Positions 33,499 through 44,260 of a stretch of 64,000 nt of DNA are shown piece by piece; positions within the stretch are counted from its first letter, which is position 1; each line of letters opens with the position of its first letter. Position numbers and translations under genes: made by a program. Under the pieces are notes generated by a model. The model searched no databases. It saw only the letters and a program-made list of their open reading frames with translations, and was not told the DNA's origin. Source of the DNA: Rhodococcus rhodochrous (GTDB lineage: Bacteria > Actinomycetota > Actinomycetes > Mycobacteriales > Mycobacteriaceae); NCBI RefSeq assembly GCF_014854695.1, contig NZ_CP027557.1, positions 2,666,001-2,730,000 of the forward strand, written 5' to 3'.

Positions 33499-34419
33499 AT
33501 GAGTCCGTTCGACGTCACCGATGCCCTTTCGCTCGCCGCCAGGCACGGCCTGCACCTGTCGGCCGACGACGTCACGGTGAACGAGGCGGGACTCGACTAC
33601 CGCGTCGTTCTCGCGTCCGACGACACCGGCCGACGGTGGGTCCTGCGCATCCCACGCAGGTCCGACGTGTCGGCGAAGACGGCCGACGAACTGCGCATCC
33701 TCGATCTGGTCGGACCCGTCCTCGCCGAGGACGGCATCGCGGTGCCACGCTGGGAGATCCACGAGCCCGACCTCATCGCCTACCGTGCTCTTCCGGGCGC
33801 GCCGGGACTGACCCTGAACGATGCCGGTGAACCCGTCTGGCACATGGACCCCGCCGACCCTCGCTATGCCCGGCGGCTGGGACGTCTTCTGGCACGCCTG
33901 CACTCGATCGACGCGGAACGAGCAGATGCGGTCGGTGTGGAAGTACGCTCACCCGACCGGACACGCCGGGCCTGGCGGGACGACATCACACGGGTGCACG
34001 ACGCCTTCACCGTCGCGCCCGCCCTCGCCGGCGCGTGGGCGGAGTGGCTCGACGACGACAGCTGCTGGCCCGACCACACGGTCATGACACATGGCGAGAT
34101 CTATCCCGCACATGTCCTGCTCGACGAGGACGGTGCCGTCACCGGTGTCCTGGACTGGACGACGGCACGCGTGGACGACCCCGCGCGCGATTTCGTGATC
34201 CAGTACGGGGCGGCGGGGGAGGAGATGCTCCGGGTCACCCTCGCTGCCTATGTCGATGCAGGCGGACGTGTTCACGACGGTCTGGCGGCACAGGTCGAGC
34301 ATCTCTGGAACGCGGCCCCGGTCGGGTACGCATTGTTCGCCCTGATCACCGAGAAGGAATCCGACCTGGCCACGGCAGCAGCGATGCTCGATCCACAGGA
34401 TCGACCGTGCTCACGGTGA
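33499..34419 (+). CDS. Macrolide 2'-phosphotransferase-like kinase (APH fold)
   Basis: A 306-residue protein of the aminoglycoside/macrolide phosphotransferase fold. The N-lobe contains WVLRIPRRSD with the ATP-binding Lys/Arg region. The catalytic segment reads MTHGEIYPAHVLLDEDG and is followed by the metal motif GVLDWTTARVDDPARDFV, as in Mph-type enzymes. The brace position usually HGD reads HGE. Mph enzymes phosphorylate the desosamine 2'-hydroxyl of macrolides with GTP or ATP. A GTG nine bases upstream of the chosen ATG is an alternative start. The last nine bases overlap the end of the convergent HugZ-like gene. Confidence 0.8.
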   Translation: MSPFDVTDALSLAARHGLHLSADDVTVNEAGLDYRVVLASDDTGRRWVLRIPRRSDVSAKTADELRILDLVGPVLAEDGIAVPRWEIHEPDLIAYRALPGAPGLTLNDAGEPVWHMDPADPRYARRLGRLLARLHSIDAERADAVGVEVRSPDRTRRAWRDDITRVHDAFTVAPALAGAWAEWLDDDSCWPDHTVMTHGEIYPAHVLLDEDGAVTGVLDWTTARVDDPARDFVIQYGAAGEEMLRVTLAAYVDAGGRVHDGLAAQVEHLWNAAPVGYALFALITEKESDLATAAAMLDPQDRPCSR

Positions 34420-35211
34420 TTGCGCTGCGCGAGCCAAAGCGACTGTTGCTGCGCGTAATTCGTCGGCGGAGTCGAGCGGCGACAGATAACCGGCGCGCGT
34501 CATGGCTCGCCCACGCGGCGTGGTGACATCGAGGTCGAGGCCGTATCGGTCGGCTCCGACACAGGTTGCCGCTGTCGCATCCGGGAATCCGCCGAGCTTG
34601 CGGGCCATCGTCAGCAATGCGTCGGCGTGATCGTCGTTGAGATGGGCGATCGCAGGAGCGGCCGACGGGGTCACAGGATCCGGCAAGGCTTCGGCATAGT
34701 CCTCGGCGGTGGCCGAATCCATCCGTCCGTACCCACCGACCCAGCGCACGCGCTGAACCCGAAGAACCCAGAGCGTGAAGTCGCTGAAATCGATGTAGAC
34801 GCGGGCCGCGGGGACAGCGGCCAGGTGTGCTTCGCGCGCGGCGGCCAGCTCCTCACCTTCGGGACGCTCGACGTACCCGGCGAGGGTGATGCGGGTACCG
34901 GCGAGCGGGTCGGACTGCGGGTCGGGTGCCACGACCGCGATGCTTGCGCGTGGATCGCGCGCAAGATTGCGGCCGTGCTCTGCCATGTGCGACACGCACA
35001 ACACCGGTGAGCCTCCGACCAGTCCGTACGTCACGAAGGAGGCCCAGGGATCCCCTTCCTTCGTGAGGGTCGCGAGAGTGCCGGTGTTCGTCGACGCCGC
35101 GACCGTCCGCGCTTCCTCGGCGGCAGACGGTCGTGTCGCGTTGACGACTTCCGTCAATGGCGGCGGCACGGTGGGAGCGTCGCCGGGGTCTCCGTGATCC
35201 GAGTTCGTCAT
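34411..35211 (-). CDS. HugZ-like pyridoxamine-5'-phosphate-oxidase-fold protein with DUF2470
   Basis: A 266-residue protein with an N-terminal FMN-binding split barrel (ASTNTGTLATLTKEGDPWAS, VLCVSHMAEHGRNLARDPRA) and a C-terminal DUF2470 domain with its hallmark AHLNDDHADALLTMARKLGG. This domain pair is that of HugZ/HutZ haem-degrading or haem-binding proteins, so a role in haem use or iron acquisition is likely. The haem-ligand His is probably within the DUF2470 helix. It overlaps the convergent phosphotransferase gene by nine bases at the 3' end. Confidence 0.87.
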   Translation of the reverse strand: MTNSDHGDPGDAPTVPPPLTEVVNATRPSAAEEARTVAASTNTGTLATLTKEGDPWASFVTYGLVGGSPVLCVSHMAEHGRNLARDPRASIAVVAPDPQSDPLAGTRITLAGYVERPEGEELAAAREAHLAAVPAARVYIDFSDFTLWVLRVQRVRWVGGYGRMDSATAEDYAEALPDPVTPSAAPAIAHLNDDHADALLTMARKLGGFPDATAATCVGADRYGLDLDVTTPRGRAMTRAGYLSPLDSADELRAATVALARAAQSP

Positions 35212-35359
35212 TCACGAGACGCTACCGGCGCGCCGGGTTCCGGGTGAGCCGTCACGGATGGAGCAGCGGGGCCGCGGTCGAGCGGCCACCGGAGGACGGG
35301 TGCATCGAGTGCACGAGTTGTCCTGCAGCAGTGTCGTGTAGGCGGTAGCGTCCGTGCGC

Positions 35360-35809
35360 ATGAAGCGCTCCGTGCAGGGTGTACTCGCGGCGATGGTCTG
35401 TGCTGTAACGGTGGCGGTGCCCGGGTGGGCCCATGCCACCCCGAGTGAGGGAATCTCAGGGGTCACCTGGGTGGACATCGAGGTGCCTCCGGGACTGCTG
35501 CCGTTCGTACCCGACGGCGTGCACGCCGTCGCCCGGGAGATCACCATCGAACCGGGCGGTAGCACCGGTTGGCACTATCACGATGGCCCCGTGCTCGGCC
35601 TCGTGCGGGCCGGCACGTTGACGCATCCGGAAGGGGACTGCAAGCCTGTCGTGTTCGAGACCGGCGATTTCATCAACGAACCCTCGGGTCGGGACCACCT
35701 GCACGTGGGCCGGAATCTCGGTACGGAACCGGTGATCCTCGACGTGGTGTACCTCGTGCCGATCGGGTCGCCGCTGTTCGAGGATGTTCCGGCGCCCGCC
35801 TGCGATTGA
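35360..35809 (+). CDS. Secreted cupin-domain protein
   Basis: A 149-residue protein with an N-terminal Sec signal peptide (MKRSVQGVLAAMVCAVTVAV then a WAHA-type cleavage site near residue 26). A single cupin follows: the first motif with metal ligands is GSTGWHYHDGPVLGLVRAG, and the second is RDHLHVGRN. Cupins of this size bind metal and may act as isomerases or oxygenases; this one works outside the cytoplasm. The ATG at 35360 is preferred over a GTG two codons upstream. It has no operon partner. Confidence 0.82.
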   Translation: MKRSVQGVLAAMVCAVTVAVPGWAHATPSEGISGVTWVDIEVPPGLLPFVPDGVHAVAREITIEPGGSTGWHYHDGPVLGLVRAGTLTHPEGDCKPVVFETGDFINEPSGRDHLHVGRNLGTEPVILDVVYLVPIGSPLFEDVPAPACD

Positions 35810-36357
35810 TGCCGCCGCGGTCACGAGCTCCCGTCGGTGATCGAAAAATGTGAAATTTTCCATCGCGACGTGGACGTGCGACTTCGCCTCGGGCCCGCGG
35901 TCGTCTCCCTCGAGCGACGATCGACGAACCTCGATTCCCGACGGAACGGTCGTCCGCGCCGAGGTCATCTGCTGGGTGTCGGCGTTCGACCCGCCATCGG
36001 ACAGCCGAAGGGATCGAAGACGAGTTCGACAACGGAATCGACTGTGACAGCAGTCTTTCCGCTGATCGCGGGGCCTGTTTTCGACGGCGATGCTGCGCAC
36101 CGGGCGAACCCGCATCACGACAGGTCGACGGATCATCTAATCGGTGGCGTGCCGGACTGCGGCGTTCTCGGTCGCGACCGGACATGGGGTCGACGGTACG
36201 GCGCCCGGCGGGCGGTCGACGCCTGTCGGCGGAGTTCGAGTTACCGGCGAGTAAATATCGTTCTCGAGTTCTCGCACGTAGCCTGATACCCGATGCAATC
36301 CCGCACGCGGAGCATTTCGTGAGGCGGACCGAACTGACGTAGGGAGTCGAGACAAGA
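35810..36357. other. Intergenic leader upstream of icd, no gene seen
   Basis: The 548-base gap contains no convincing coding frame on either strand. It has an AT-rich spot for this genome at 35843-35860 (GAAAA and TTTTC arms) and a second AT-rich patch at about 36250-36262 ahead of icd. It presumably holds the icd promoter and control sites. I could not define -10/-35 boxes with confidence. Confidence 0.45.
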
Positions 36358-38616
<2,259 letters not shown>

Positions 38617-38710
38617 CAGGTAGACCTGCATCCGTGTAGGCAAGCCGCCGCTCCTCGACCGGTGTGACCGCGCGGGTCGTCGAGCAGTCCCGAGAATGCA
38701 CGGGCAGAGA

Positions 38711-38749
38711 GAGGTCGACCGGCCCCCGAACGGAGGGCCGGTCGACCTC
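38711..38749. terminator. Bidirectional hairpin terminator between icd and padR
   Basis: A perfect 15-bp inverted repeat, GAGGTCGACCGGCCC (38711-38725) and its complement (38735-38749), has a nine-base loop. It lies 95 bases after the icd stop and 41 bases from the convergent PadR stop, so it can serve both transcripts. Confidence 0.75.
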
Positions 38750-38789
38750 CCTCGCGTGGTACGCCTCGGCCCGGTTCTCGTGTTCCGGT

Positions 38790-39374
38790 CTACGGGACCG
38801 TTCCGCTGCGGTCGGCGGAGGAATCCGGTGTCGAGTCGAGCCGGTCGATCGTGTCGAGCGCCTCGTCCAGCCAGGTCAGCCAGGTCTCTTCGAGGAGGAT
38901 GCCGAGGCGGAGCACGAGATGCTGCAGGGTGCTCCGCGCGTCGCCCCGAGCATCGGCGAAGTCGCGTTGCTCGATGGTGCGATATTGCTCGAGCATCGCC
39001 GCGCGGTATGCGCGTTGATGTTCCAACGCGGGACGCGCGGAGTCGGGATCGTCGAGCGCCGCGGCCGCGCGTAGGCGCACGGAGACACCGGAGCGCACTA
39101 CGTCCGGATCCTCGATCTCGGAGATCCAGCCGCGCAGCAGTCGGCGACCATCGGGTGTGATGGTGAAACGTCGGGGCTGACCGCGACCGGGTTTTCCGTC
39201 CGTCGGGACTTCGCGGATCAGGTCGCCCGCCCGCATCCGGTCCAGTTCGCGGTAGATCTGCTGGTGGGTCGCGGGCCAGAAGTACCCGATCGACCGGTCG
39301 AAGCGCCGCGCCAGTTCCAGACCGGTGCTGTCGCGCTCGACCAGTGCGGTGAGGATGGCGAACCTGAGAGACAC
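38790..39374 (-). CDS. PadR-family transcriptional regulator
   Basis: A 194-residue PadR/Vir-type regulator. The N-terminal winged helix is MSLRFAILTALVERDSTGLE then GYFWPATHQQIYRELDRM. The wing reads DGKPGRGQPRRFTITPDGR and the C-terminal helices form the dimerisation domain. PadR proteins repress detoxification or transport genes. It starts 19 bases from the end of the downstream-strand nitronate monooxygenase gene, which lies upstream on the same strand, so the two could be co-transcribed with the monooxygenase first. Confidence 0.88.
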   Translation of the reverse strand: MSLRFAILTALVERDSTGLELARRFDRSIGYFWPATHQQIYRELDRMRAGDLIREVPTDGKPGRGQPRRFTITPDGRRLLRGWISEIEDPDVVRSGVSVRLRAAAALDDPDSARPALEHQRAYRAAMLEQYRTIEQRDFADARGDARSTLQHLVLRLGILLEETWLTWLDEALDTIDRLDSTPDSSADRSGTVP

Positions 39375-39393
39375 CGCGTCAGCCTAGGTCACG

Positions 39394-40383
39394 CTATCCG
39401 GCGTCGATCATGGCGACTCGGCGTCGTTCGAGGGACGTCCACGCCTGCTCGTATTCGTCGCGGAGTCGTTGGACGAGCTCGCGGGCGGGGACGACGGACT
39501 CGATCGCGCCGAGGCCCTGGCCGGCGCCCCAGATGTCGCGCCAGGCCTTGGCGTCGGTGTTGCCGCCGGACCCGAAGTTCATGGCGGACGGATCGGACTC
39601 GGGGAGGTCGTCGGGGTCGAGTCCGGCGGCGACGATGCTTCCTCGCAGGTAGTTGCCGTGCACGCCGGTGAACAGGTTGCTGTAGACGATGTCCTTGGCG
39701 GTGCTGTCGACGATCATGTTCTTGTAGTCGTCGGCGCTGCGAGCCTCCTCGGTGGCGAGGAAGGCCGTGCCGGCGTATGCGAGGTCGGCGCCGGCGGCCT
39801 GGGCAGCGAGGATCGAGCGGCCGTGGGCGATGGAGCCGGACAGCAGCAGGGGGCCGTCGAACCACCGGCGGATCTCTTGGAGCAATGCGAACGGTGACTG
39901 CGTCCCGGCGTGGCCGCCTGCGCCTGCGGCGACGGCGACGATGCCGTCCGCGCCCTTGTCGATCGCCTTGTGCGCGAACTCGTTCGAGATCACGTCGTGG
40001 AGGACGATGCCGCCGTAGGAGTGAACAGCCTCGTTGACCTCCTCGCGGGCACCGAGCGAGGTGATCACAATGGGGACCCGATGCTCGACGATCACCTCGA
40101 GGTCCTGCTCGAGTCGCTCGTTGGAGCGGTGCACGATCTGATTGACGGCGAACGGCGCGACGTACTCCTCGGGGTGGCGCGCCGCGTAGTCGGCGTTGCT
40201 CTCGGTGATCTGCTGCAGCCAGTCGACGAGCATCGACTGGGGACGGGCGTTGAGTGCCGGGAACGACCCGACGACTCCGGCCTGGCACTGGGCGGACACC
40301 AGTTCCGGTCCCGACGCGATGAACATCGGGGAAGCGACCAGGGGCACGCTCAGCGGGCCGGACAGGATCGGTGGCAGCGTCAT
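39394..40383 (-). CDS. Nitronate monooxygenase family (2-nitropropane dioxygenase-like) FMN enzyme
   Basis: A 329-residue TIM-barrel flavoenzyme with the N-terminal PLVASPMFIASGPELVSAQC and the phosphate-binding VAAGAGGHAGTQSPFALL. A GADLAYAGTAFLATEEAR block marks the FMN site. Members oxidise alkyl nitronates such as propionate-3-nitronate, or act as enoyl reductases. The catalytic His is probably the one in GAGGHAG. It heads a possible two-gene operon with the PadR regulator. Its upstream region has the repeated TTGCAC-type motif, which I could not interpret. Confidence 0.87.
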   Translation of the reverse strand: MTLPPILSGPLSVPLVASPMFIASGPELVSAQCQAGVVGSFPALNARPQSMLVDWLQQITESNADYAARHPEEYVAPFAVNQIVHRSNERLEQDLEVIVEHRVPIVITSLGAREEVNEAVHSYGGIVLHDVISNEFAHKAIDKGADGIVAVAAGAGGHAGTQSPFALLQEIRRWFDGPLLLSGSIAHGRSILAAQAAGADLAYAGTAFLATEEARSADDYKNMIVDSTAKDIVYSNLFTGVHGNYLRGSIVAAGLDPDDLPESDPSAMNFGSGGNTDAKAWRDIWGAGQGLGAIESVVPARELVQRLRDEYEQAWTSLERRRVAMIDAG

Positions 40384-40595
40384 GGTGTGTTCCTTCTTCG
40401 TCTCCGAACGGTCCCTCTGCCGTCAGACTATGTGCAACAAGGTGCAAAAAACAATGGGTCGACGTAACCTAGCTTGGAACAGAGGATTTTCGGGGATCAC
40501 AGCTGAGTGCACCCAGTGGCACTACGGGCGTCAGCGGGTGATCTCGCTCAGTGTGCAACGAGGGGCACCGCTCGGTGCGTATTGAGCGTGATCGC

Positions 40596-41864
40596 TCAGT
40601 GCGCGGACCCGATCGTCGGCGTGCGCGGGGCGTCCTCGTCGTGGCCGACCCCCTGACCGGACCGACTCAGCAGCACCGCGAGCATGCACCGGTGGATGTT
40701 CTCCGCCTGCTGCTGTGCGGCGGACGTGCCCAGCAGGACCCCGAGGTCCGGCACCAGGTTGATCGCGGCGTACATGAGGAAGCGGGCATCCGCCGCGGAC
40801 AGGCCATCGCAGATCGCCTGCAGATAGGACGACCACTGCTCCACATTGGCGCGCTGTCGTAGTCGCAGATCGGCGCGCGAGGCATCCGGAACGTTGACGA
40901 GCTCGGCGAAGTACACCGACATCAGTTCCCGTTGGGAGAACGACAGGTCGACGTAGATCGAGACCAGTGACCGCAGCGCGTCCTCCGGATCGGACGCTGC
41001 GGCCGTCCCGGAGGCCACGGCCGTCTCGAGTCGGTCGGCCGCTCGGTGGAAAGCCGCGGCGAGGATGTCGGCCTTCGAAACGAAATAACGGTAGATCCCG
41101 GAGGCGGGGAGGCCGACCGTGGCAGCGATGTCCTCGACCGCGACCTCGTTGTAGCCCCGTTGGTGGAACAGCACGATCGCCGAGCGCAACAGGTTCTCCC
41201 GCATGTTGTCCTGGCCCGGACGATCCGCGGCGGCGGCACGCTCGGGTGCGGCGGGAGCTGGGGAGAAGCAGGTCTCGGCGAGTGCGGTGCACGCATCGAG
41301 CAAGAGTTGTTCCATGTACCGCGGCGGCAGCGTCAGATTGTGCACGGTGATGCTGCCGATGGTGCTGAGCATCGCCGCGACGAGCACGAACGCGTCCTCA
41401 TCGGACAGATCCGGCCGGATCCGTTGCAGTGTGCGACGGATGCGGGCGTTGACCGCCCACGAGCGTTCCCGGATGGCGGGCCGGTCCTCCTCGCGGAGAT
41501 ACCTGCGTTCCCATCGGTAGATCCCGGCCGACCGACGCTGCTCGACCGTCACCGCGACGATGGCGGACACCTGGGCACGGAGGGTCTCGCGTGGATCGCG
41601 CGCGGGATCGTCGTGCACGGAATCGAGAGCGCCCTCGAGCGAATCGATCAGCATGAGCGCCGAATTCAGGAACAGTGCGTACTTCCCCGGAAAGTGCCGG
41701 TACAACGCGGACTTGGTGACACCGACTTCTGTCGCGATGTCCTCGACGCTCACACCGTGGTAGCCGCGCTCGGCGAAGGCGACGGCGGCTGCGGCGGCGA
41801 TCCGCGCACGACGATCCTTCGGGCGGGTTCGTCGTCCGGTGTCGGGGGACGTCTTGCCGACCAC
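40596..41864 (-). CDS. Tandem double-TetR transcriptional regulator
   Basis: A 422-residue protein carrying two complete TetR units in one chain. The first helix-turn-helix is RIAAAAAVAFAERGYHGVSV then EVGVTKSALYRHFPGKYALF. The second is LLRSAIVLFHQRGYNEVAVE then TVGLPASGIYRYFVSKADIL. Each is followed by its helical ligand domain. A fused pair could act as a pseudo-dimer with two different half-sites or ligands. The GTG at 41864 is chosen with GAGGCG upstream. It diverges from the mce operon, and a TGAACGTTCA palindrome in that promoter is a candidate target. Confidence 0.85.
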   Translation of the reverse strand: MVGKTSPDTGRRTRPKDRRARIAAAAAVAFAERGYHGVSVEDIATEVGVTKSALYRHFPGKYALFLNSALMLIDSLEGALDSVHDDPARDPRETLRAQVSAIVAVTVEQRRSAGIYRWERRYLREEDRPAIRERSWAVNARIRRTLQRIRPDLSDEDAFVLVAAMLSTIGSITVHNLTLPPRYMEQLLLDACTALAETCFSPAPAAPERAAAADRPGQDNMRENLLRSAIVLFHQRGYNEVAVEDIAATVGLPASGIYRYFVSKADILAAAFHRAADRLETAVASGTAAASDPEDALRSLVSIYVDLSFSQRELMSVYFAELVNVPDASRADLRLRQRANVEQWSSYLQAICDGLSAADARFLMYAAINLVPDLGVLLGTSAAQQQAENIHRCMLAVLLSRSGQGVGHDEDAPRTPTIGSAH

Positions 41865-42062
41865 GCGTGTTCGCCTCACTGATTCTGGATGTCGTTCACG
41901 GAGGATCGGTGTCGCTCCGTCGGGGGAATTCTCGACCCATTCTGCGAGCAGAGTACACACCGGCGGGGCATCGATCCATCCGAGCGGCCGGTTCGTTGTT
42001 GCCATCAGGGCTCTCCGAACGATGCCCGCGCGGCGTCGGCGGGCTCTCCGGAGTCCTTCGGA

Positions 42063-42096
42063 ATGAACGTTCACAAATTTCGGACGCTCCTGATAA
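42063..42096 (+). promoter_or_regulatory. Predicted mce-operon promoter with TetR-type operator
   Basis: A -35 TTCACA (42069-42074) and a -10 GATAAC (42091-42096) are 16 bases apart. The perfect palindrome TGAACGTTCA (42063-42072) overlaps the -35. The gap from 41865 to 42202 has no other gene, and this promoter faces the mce operon. It is a plausible site for the divergent double-TetR repressor. Confidence 0.5.
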
Positions 42097-42202
42097 CCTC
42101 CCGGCGGTCGTGCCGGCGGACCGGTTCGATCGATCCTGATCCGGCCCGGACCGGGACCGTCGTTCTCCGCTCGTTCTTCCATCCATCGAGGAGGGCTCTG
42201 CC

Positions 42203-42427
42203 ATGCTTGCCATCGCCCGCAGGATCCTGTCCTACGAGATGACCGTCGCCGAGTTCATCGGACTCGTCATCCTCGTCGCTATCCCGTACGGCCTGGTCGG
42301 GGTGATCTGGACCCTCACCCACACCTCGCATCTCGGTGCCATGGACGGGGTGGATCTGGTGATCTCGTTCCTCGGATCGATCGTGTGCTGGCCGGTCCTC
42401 GTCTTCTCCGATGTGTGCATGACGTGA
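42203..42427 (+). CDS. Small two-helix membrane protein upstream of mce
   Basis: A 74-residue protein with two hydrophobic helices (TVAEFIGLVILVAIPYGLVG and LVISFLGSIVCWPVLVFSDV). GAGGAGGG lies just before the ATG. It does not match a named family that I recognise. Its position as first gene after the predicted mce promoter, 166 bases ahead of yrbEA, suggests co-transcription and a role with the Mce complex. A separate promoter for yrbEA in the 166-base gap is possible. Confidence 0.7.
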   Translation: MLAIARRILSYEMTVAEFIGLVILVAIPYGLVGVIWTLTHTSHLGAMDGVDLVISFLGSIVCWPVLVFSDVCMT

Positions 42428-42593
42428 GCGTCGGAATGGTTGTTCACTTAGCTCTTGTCCGGCATGGGAGGGGTGTGGCACACTTCACGCGCTCGGACCG
42501 TGACGTGCTCCGCCGGCCGGACAGTTCCACTCGGCGCCGACGGGCGGTTTCCGGCGCCGACATCCAGGGGGGTTCGAAGAAGGGAACCGGTAG

Positions 42594-43406
42594 ATGACCT
42601 ACGAGTTGCCGAACTCGCGTGGTCCCATCAGGGACGTCGCGACGGAAGGTGGCTATCTCATCGGCTTCGCCGTCCAATCGCTCGTGGTCCTCGCGGCCGC
42701 GGTGCTCAGACGTCGACTTTCGTTGCACGAGACGGTCACTCAGACACTCTTCATCGGGAGGGTCTGTACCGGGCCGTCCCTGCTGCTCATGGTCCCGGTG
42801 GGGGTGTTCATCGCGGTGTCCGTCGGCGAACTCGCCGGCCGCATCGGAGCCGGCGGCTACTCGGGCGCCGTCGTCGCGTTCATCATCGTCGGTCAGGCCT
42901 CGGCCCTGGTCTGCGCGCTCATGCTCGCCGGCGTCGCAGGCTCCGCCATTTGCACCGACCTCGGGTCCCGCAAGATCCGCGAGGAGATCGACGCGATGGA
43001 GGTGATGGGTCTCGACATCCTCGAGCGCCTCGTCGCCCCCCGCCTCGTCGGAGCGGTCATCGTCTCGTTGGCGCTGTGCTCGATGGTCACGGTCGGTGGT
43101 GTCGCCGCATGCTGGCTGTATCACATCTACGTGCAGCATCTGCCCGCCGGCACGTTCATGGCGACCTTCGCCGAGTACGGCCGCCCGGCAGACTTCGTCA
43201 TGGCTCTCGTGAAGTCCGCGGTTTTCGGGTTGCTCGCGGCACTGGTCGCCACGTTCAAAGGGCTGCACACCAAGGGCGGTCCGCGCGGGGTGGCCGACGC
43301 GGTGAACGAAGCCGTCGTCATCGCCTTCGCGCTCGTCTTCATCGTCAACACGGTTCTGTCGGCGCTGTACACGGTGATCGTCCCGGCAGTAGGTGAGTTC
43401 CGATGA
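42594..43406 (+). CDS. yrbEA: YrbE-type ABC permease, first subunit of Mce transporter
   Basis: A 270-residue MlaE/YrbE permease with about five to six transmembrane helices. The family core is VPVGVFIAVSVGELAGRIGA, and the EQ-loop-like region is REEIDAMEVMGLDILERLVA, which contacts the ATPase. It forms the inner-membrane channel of the Mce lipid importer with YrbEB and MceG. Its stop overlaps the start of yrbEB by four bases. Confidence 0.93.
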   Translation: MTYELPNSRGPIRDVATEGGYLIGFAVQSLVVLAAAVLRRRLSLHETVTQTLFIGRVCTGPSLLLMVPVGVFIAVSVGELAGRIGAGGYSGAVVAFIIVGQASALVCALMLAGVAGSAICTDLGSRKIREEIDAMEVMGLDILERLVAPRLVGAVIVSLALCSMVTVGGVAACWLYHIYVQHLPAGTFMATFAEYGRPADFVMALVKSAVFGLLAALVATFKGLHTKGGPRGVADAVNEAVVIAFALVFIVNTVLSALYTVIVPAVGEFR

Positions 43407-44257
43407 GCACCGATGTCCGATTACAGGCCACACGGCTGGCGCAACCGATCCGGCAGACCGGCGACAACCTGGCCACGCTCGGGATGCACGTCACCTTCTA
43501 CTGCCGCACCGTGGCGTCGATTCCCTACGCACTCAGCAGATTCCGCAAGCACGTCATCGCGCAGATCAGCGAGGTCAGCTTCGGTACCCAGTCACTGCTC
43601 TCCGGCGGCGGCACGATCGGCATCGTCTTCGCGATGTCGCTCGCCGCAGCCATGATGCTCGGCGTCGAGACCCAGCGCGGCCTCGAACTCGTCGGGATGA
43701 CCACGATGTCGGGCATGCTCTCCGCGGTGGCCAACACCCGCGAGCTGGCGCCGGTCGTCGTCGCCATCGCCCTGTCGGCGAAGGTGGGCGTCGGCTTCAC
43801 CGCCCAGATCGGCGCGATGCGCATCTCCGACGAGATCGACGCGCTCGACTCGATGGCCATCAAGTCGATCCCGTTCCTGGCCGCCACCCGCACCATCGCC
43901 GCGATGGTGTGTGTCATCCCGATCTACATGATCGGGCTGCTTGCCAGCTACCTGTCCACCCGGCTGGTCGTGGTGGTGTTCAACGGCGCGTCCGCGGGCA
44001 CCTACGACTACTTCTTCCACCTCGTGCTCACTCCGCAGGACCTGCTGTACTCGGGCATCAAGGCCATGGTCTTCGCGATGGTCGTCAGCCTGGTGCACTG
44101 CGCCTACGGCTACTACGCCTCGGGCGGTCCCGCCGGCGTCGGTGCCGCCGCGGGCCGGGCGCTGCGCACGGCGATCCTGTCCATCGGTGTGCTCGACGTG
44201 CTGCTGACCTTCGCGCTGTGGGGACTGGTTCCCGAAATTCCTGGTATGGGGGTGTGA
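43403..44257 (+). CDS. yrbEB: YrbE-type ABC permease, second subunit of Mce transporter
   Basis: A 284-residue permease with the same fold. It contains LSAKVGVGFTAQIGAMRISD followed by EIDALDSMAIKSIPFLAATR, the MlaE-family coupling region. It pairs with YrbEA to form the heterodimeric membrane part. It starts with an ATG overlapping the yrbEA stop and ends three bases before the mceA GTG, so the genes are tightly coupled. Confidence 0.93.
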   Translation: MSTDVRLQATRLAQPIRQTGDNLATLGMHVTFYCRTVASIPYALSRFRKHVIAQISEVSFGTQSLLSGGGTIGIVFAMSLAAAMMLGVETQRGLELVGMTTMSGMLSAVANTRELAPVVVAIALSAKVGVGFTAQIGAMRISDEIDALDSMAIKSIPFLAATRTIAAMVCVIPIYMIGLLASYLSTRLVVVVFNGASAGTYDYFFHLVLTPQDLLYSGIKAMVFAMVVSLVHCAYGYYASGGPAGVGAAAGRALRTAILSIGVLDVLLTFALWGLVPEIPGMGV

Positions 44258-44260
44258 TTC

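Noticed and set aside
35837-36286. 149-codon plus-strand frame upstream of icd
   Set aside because: Arg/Ser-rich composition without domain; codon-position pattern is unlike neighbouring genes; treated as non-coding leader.
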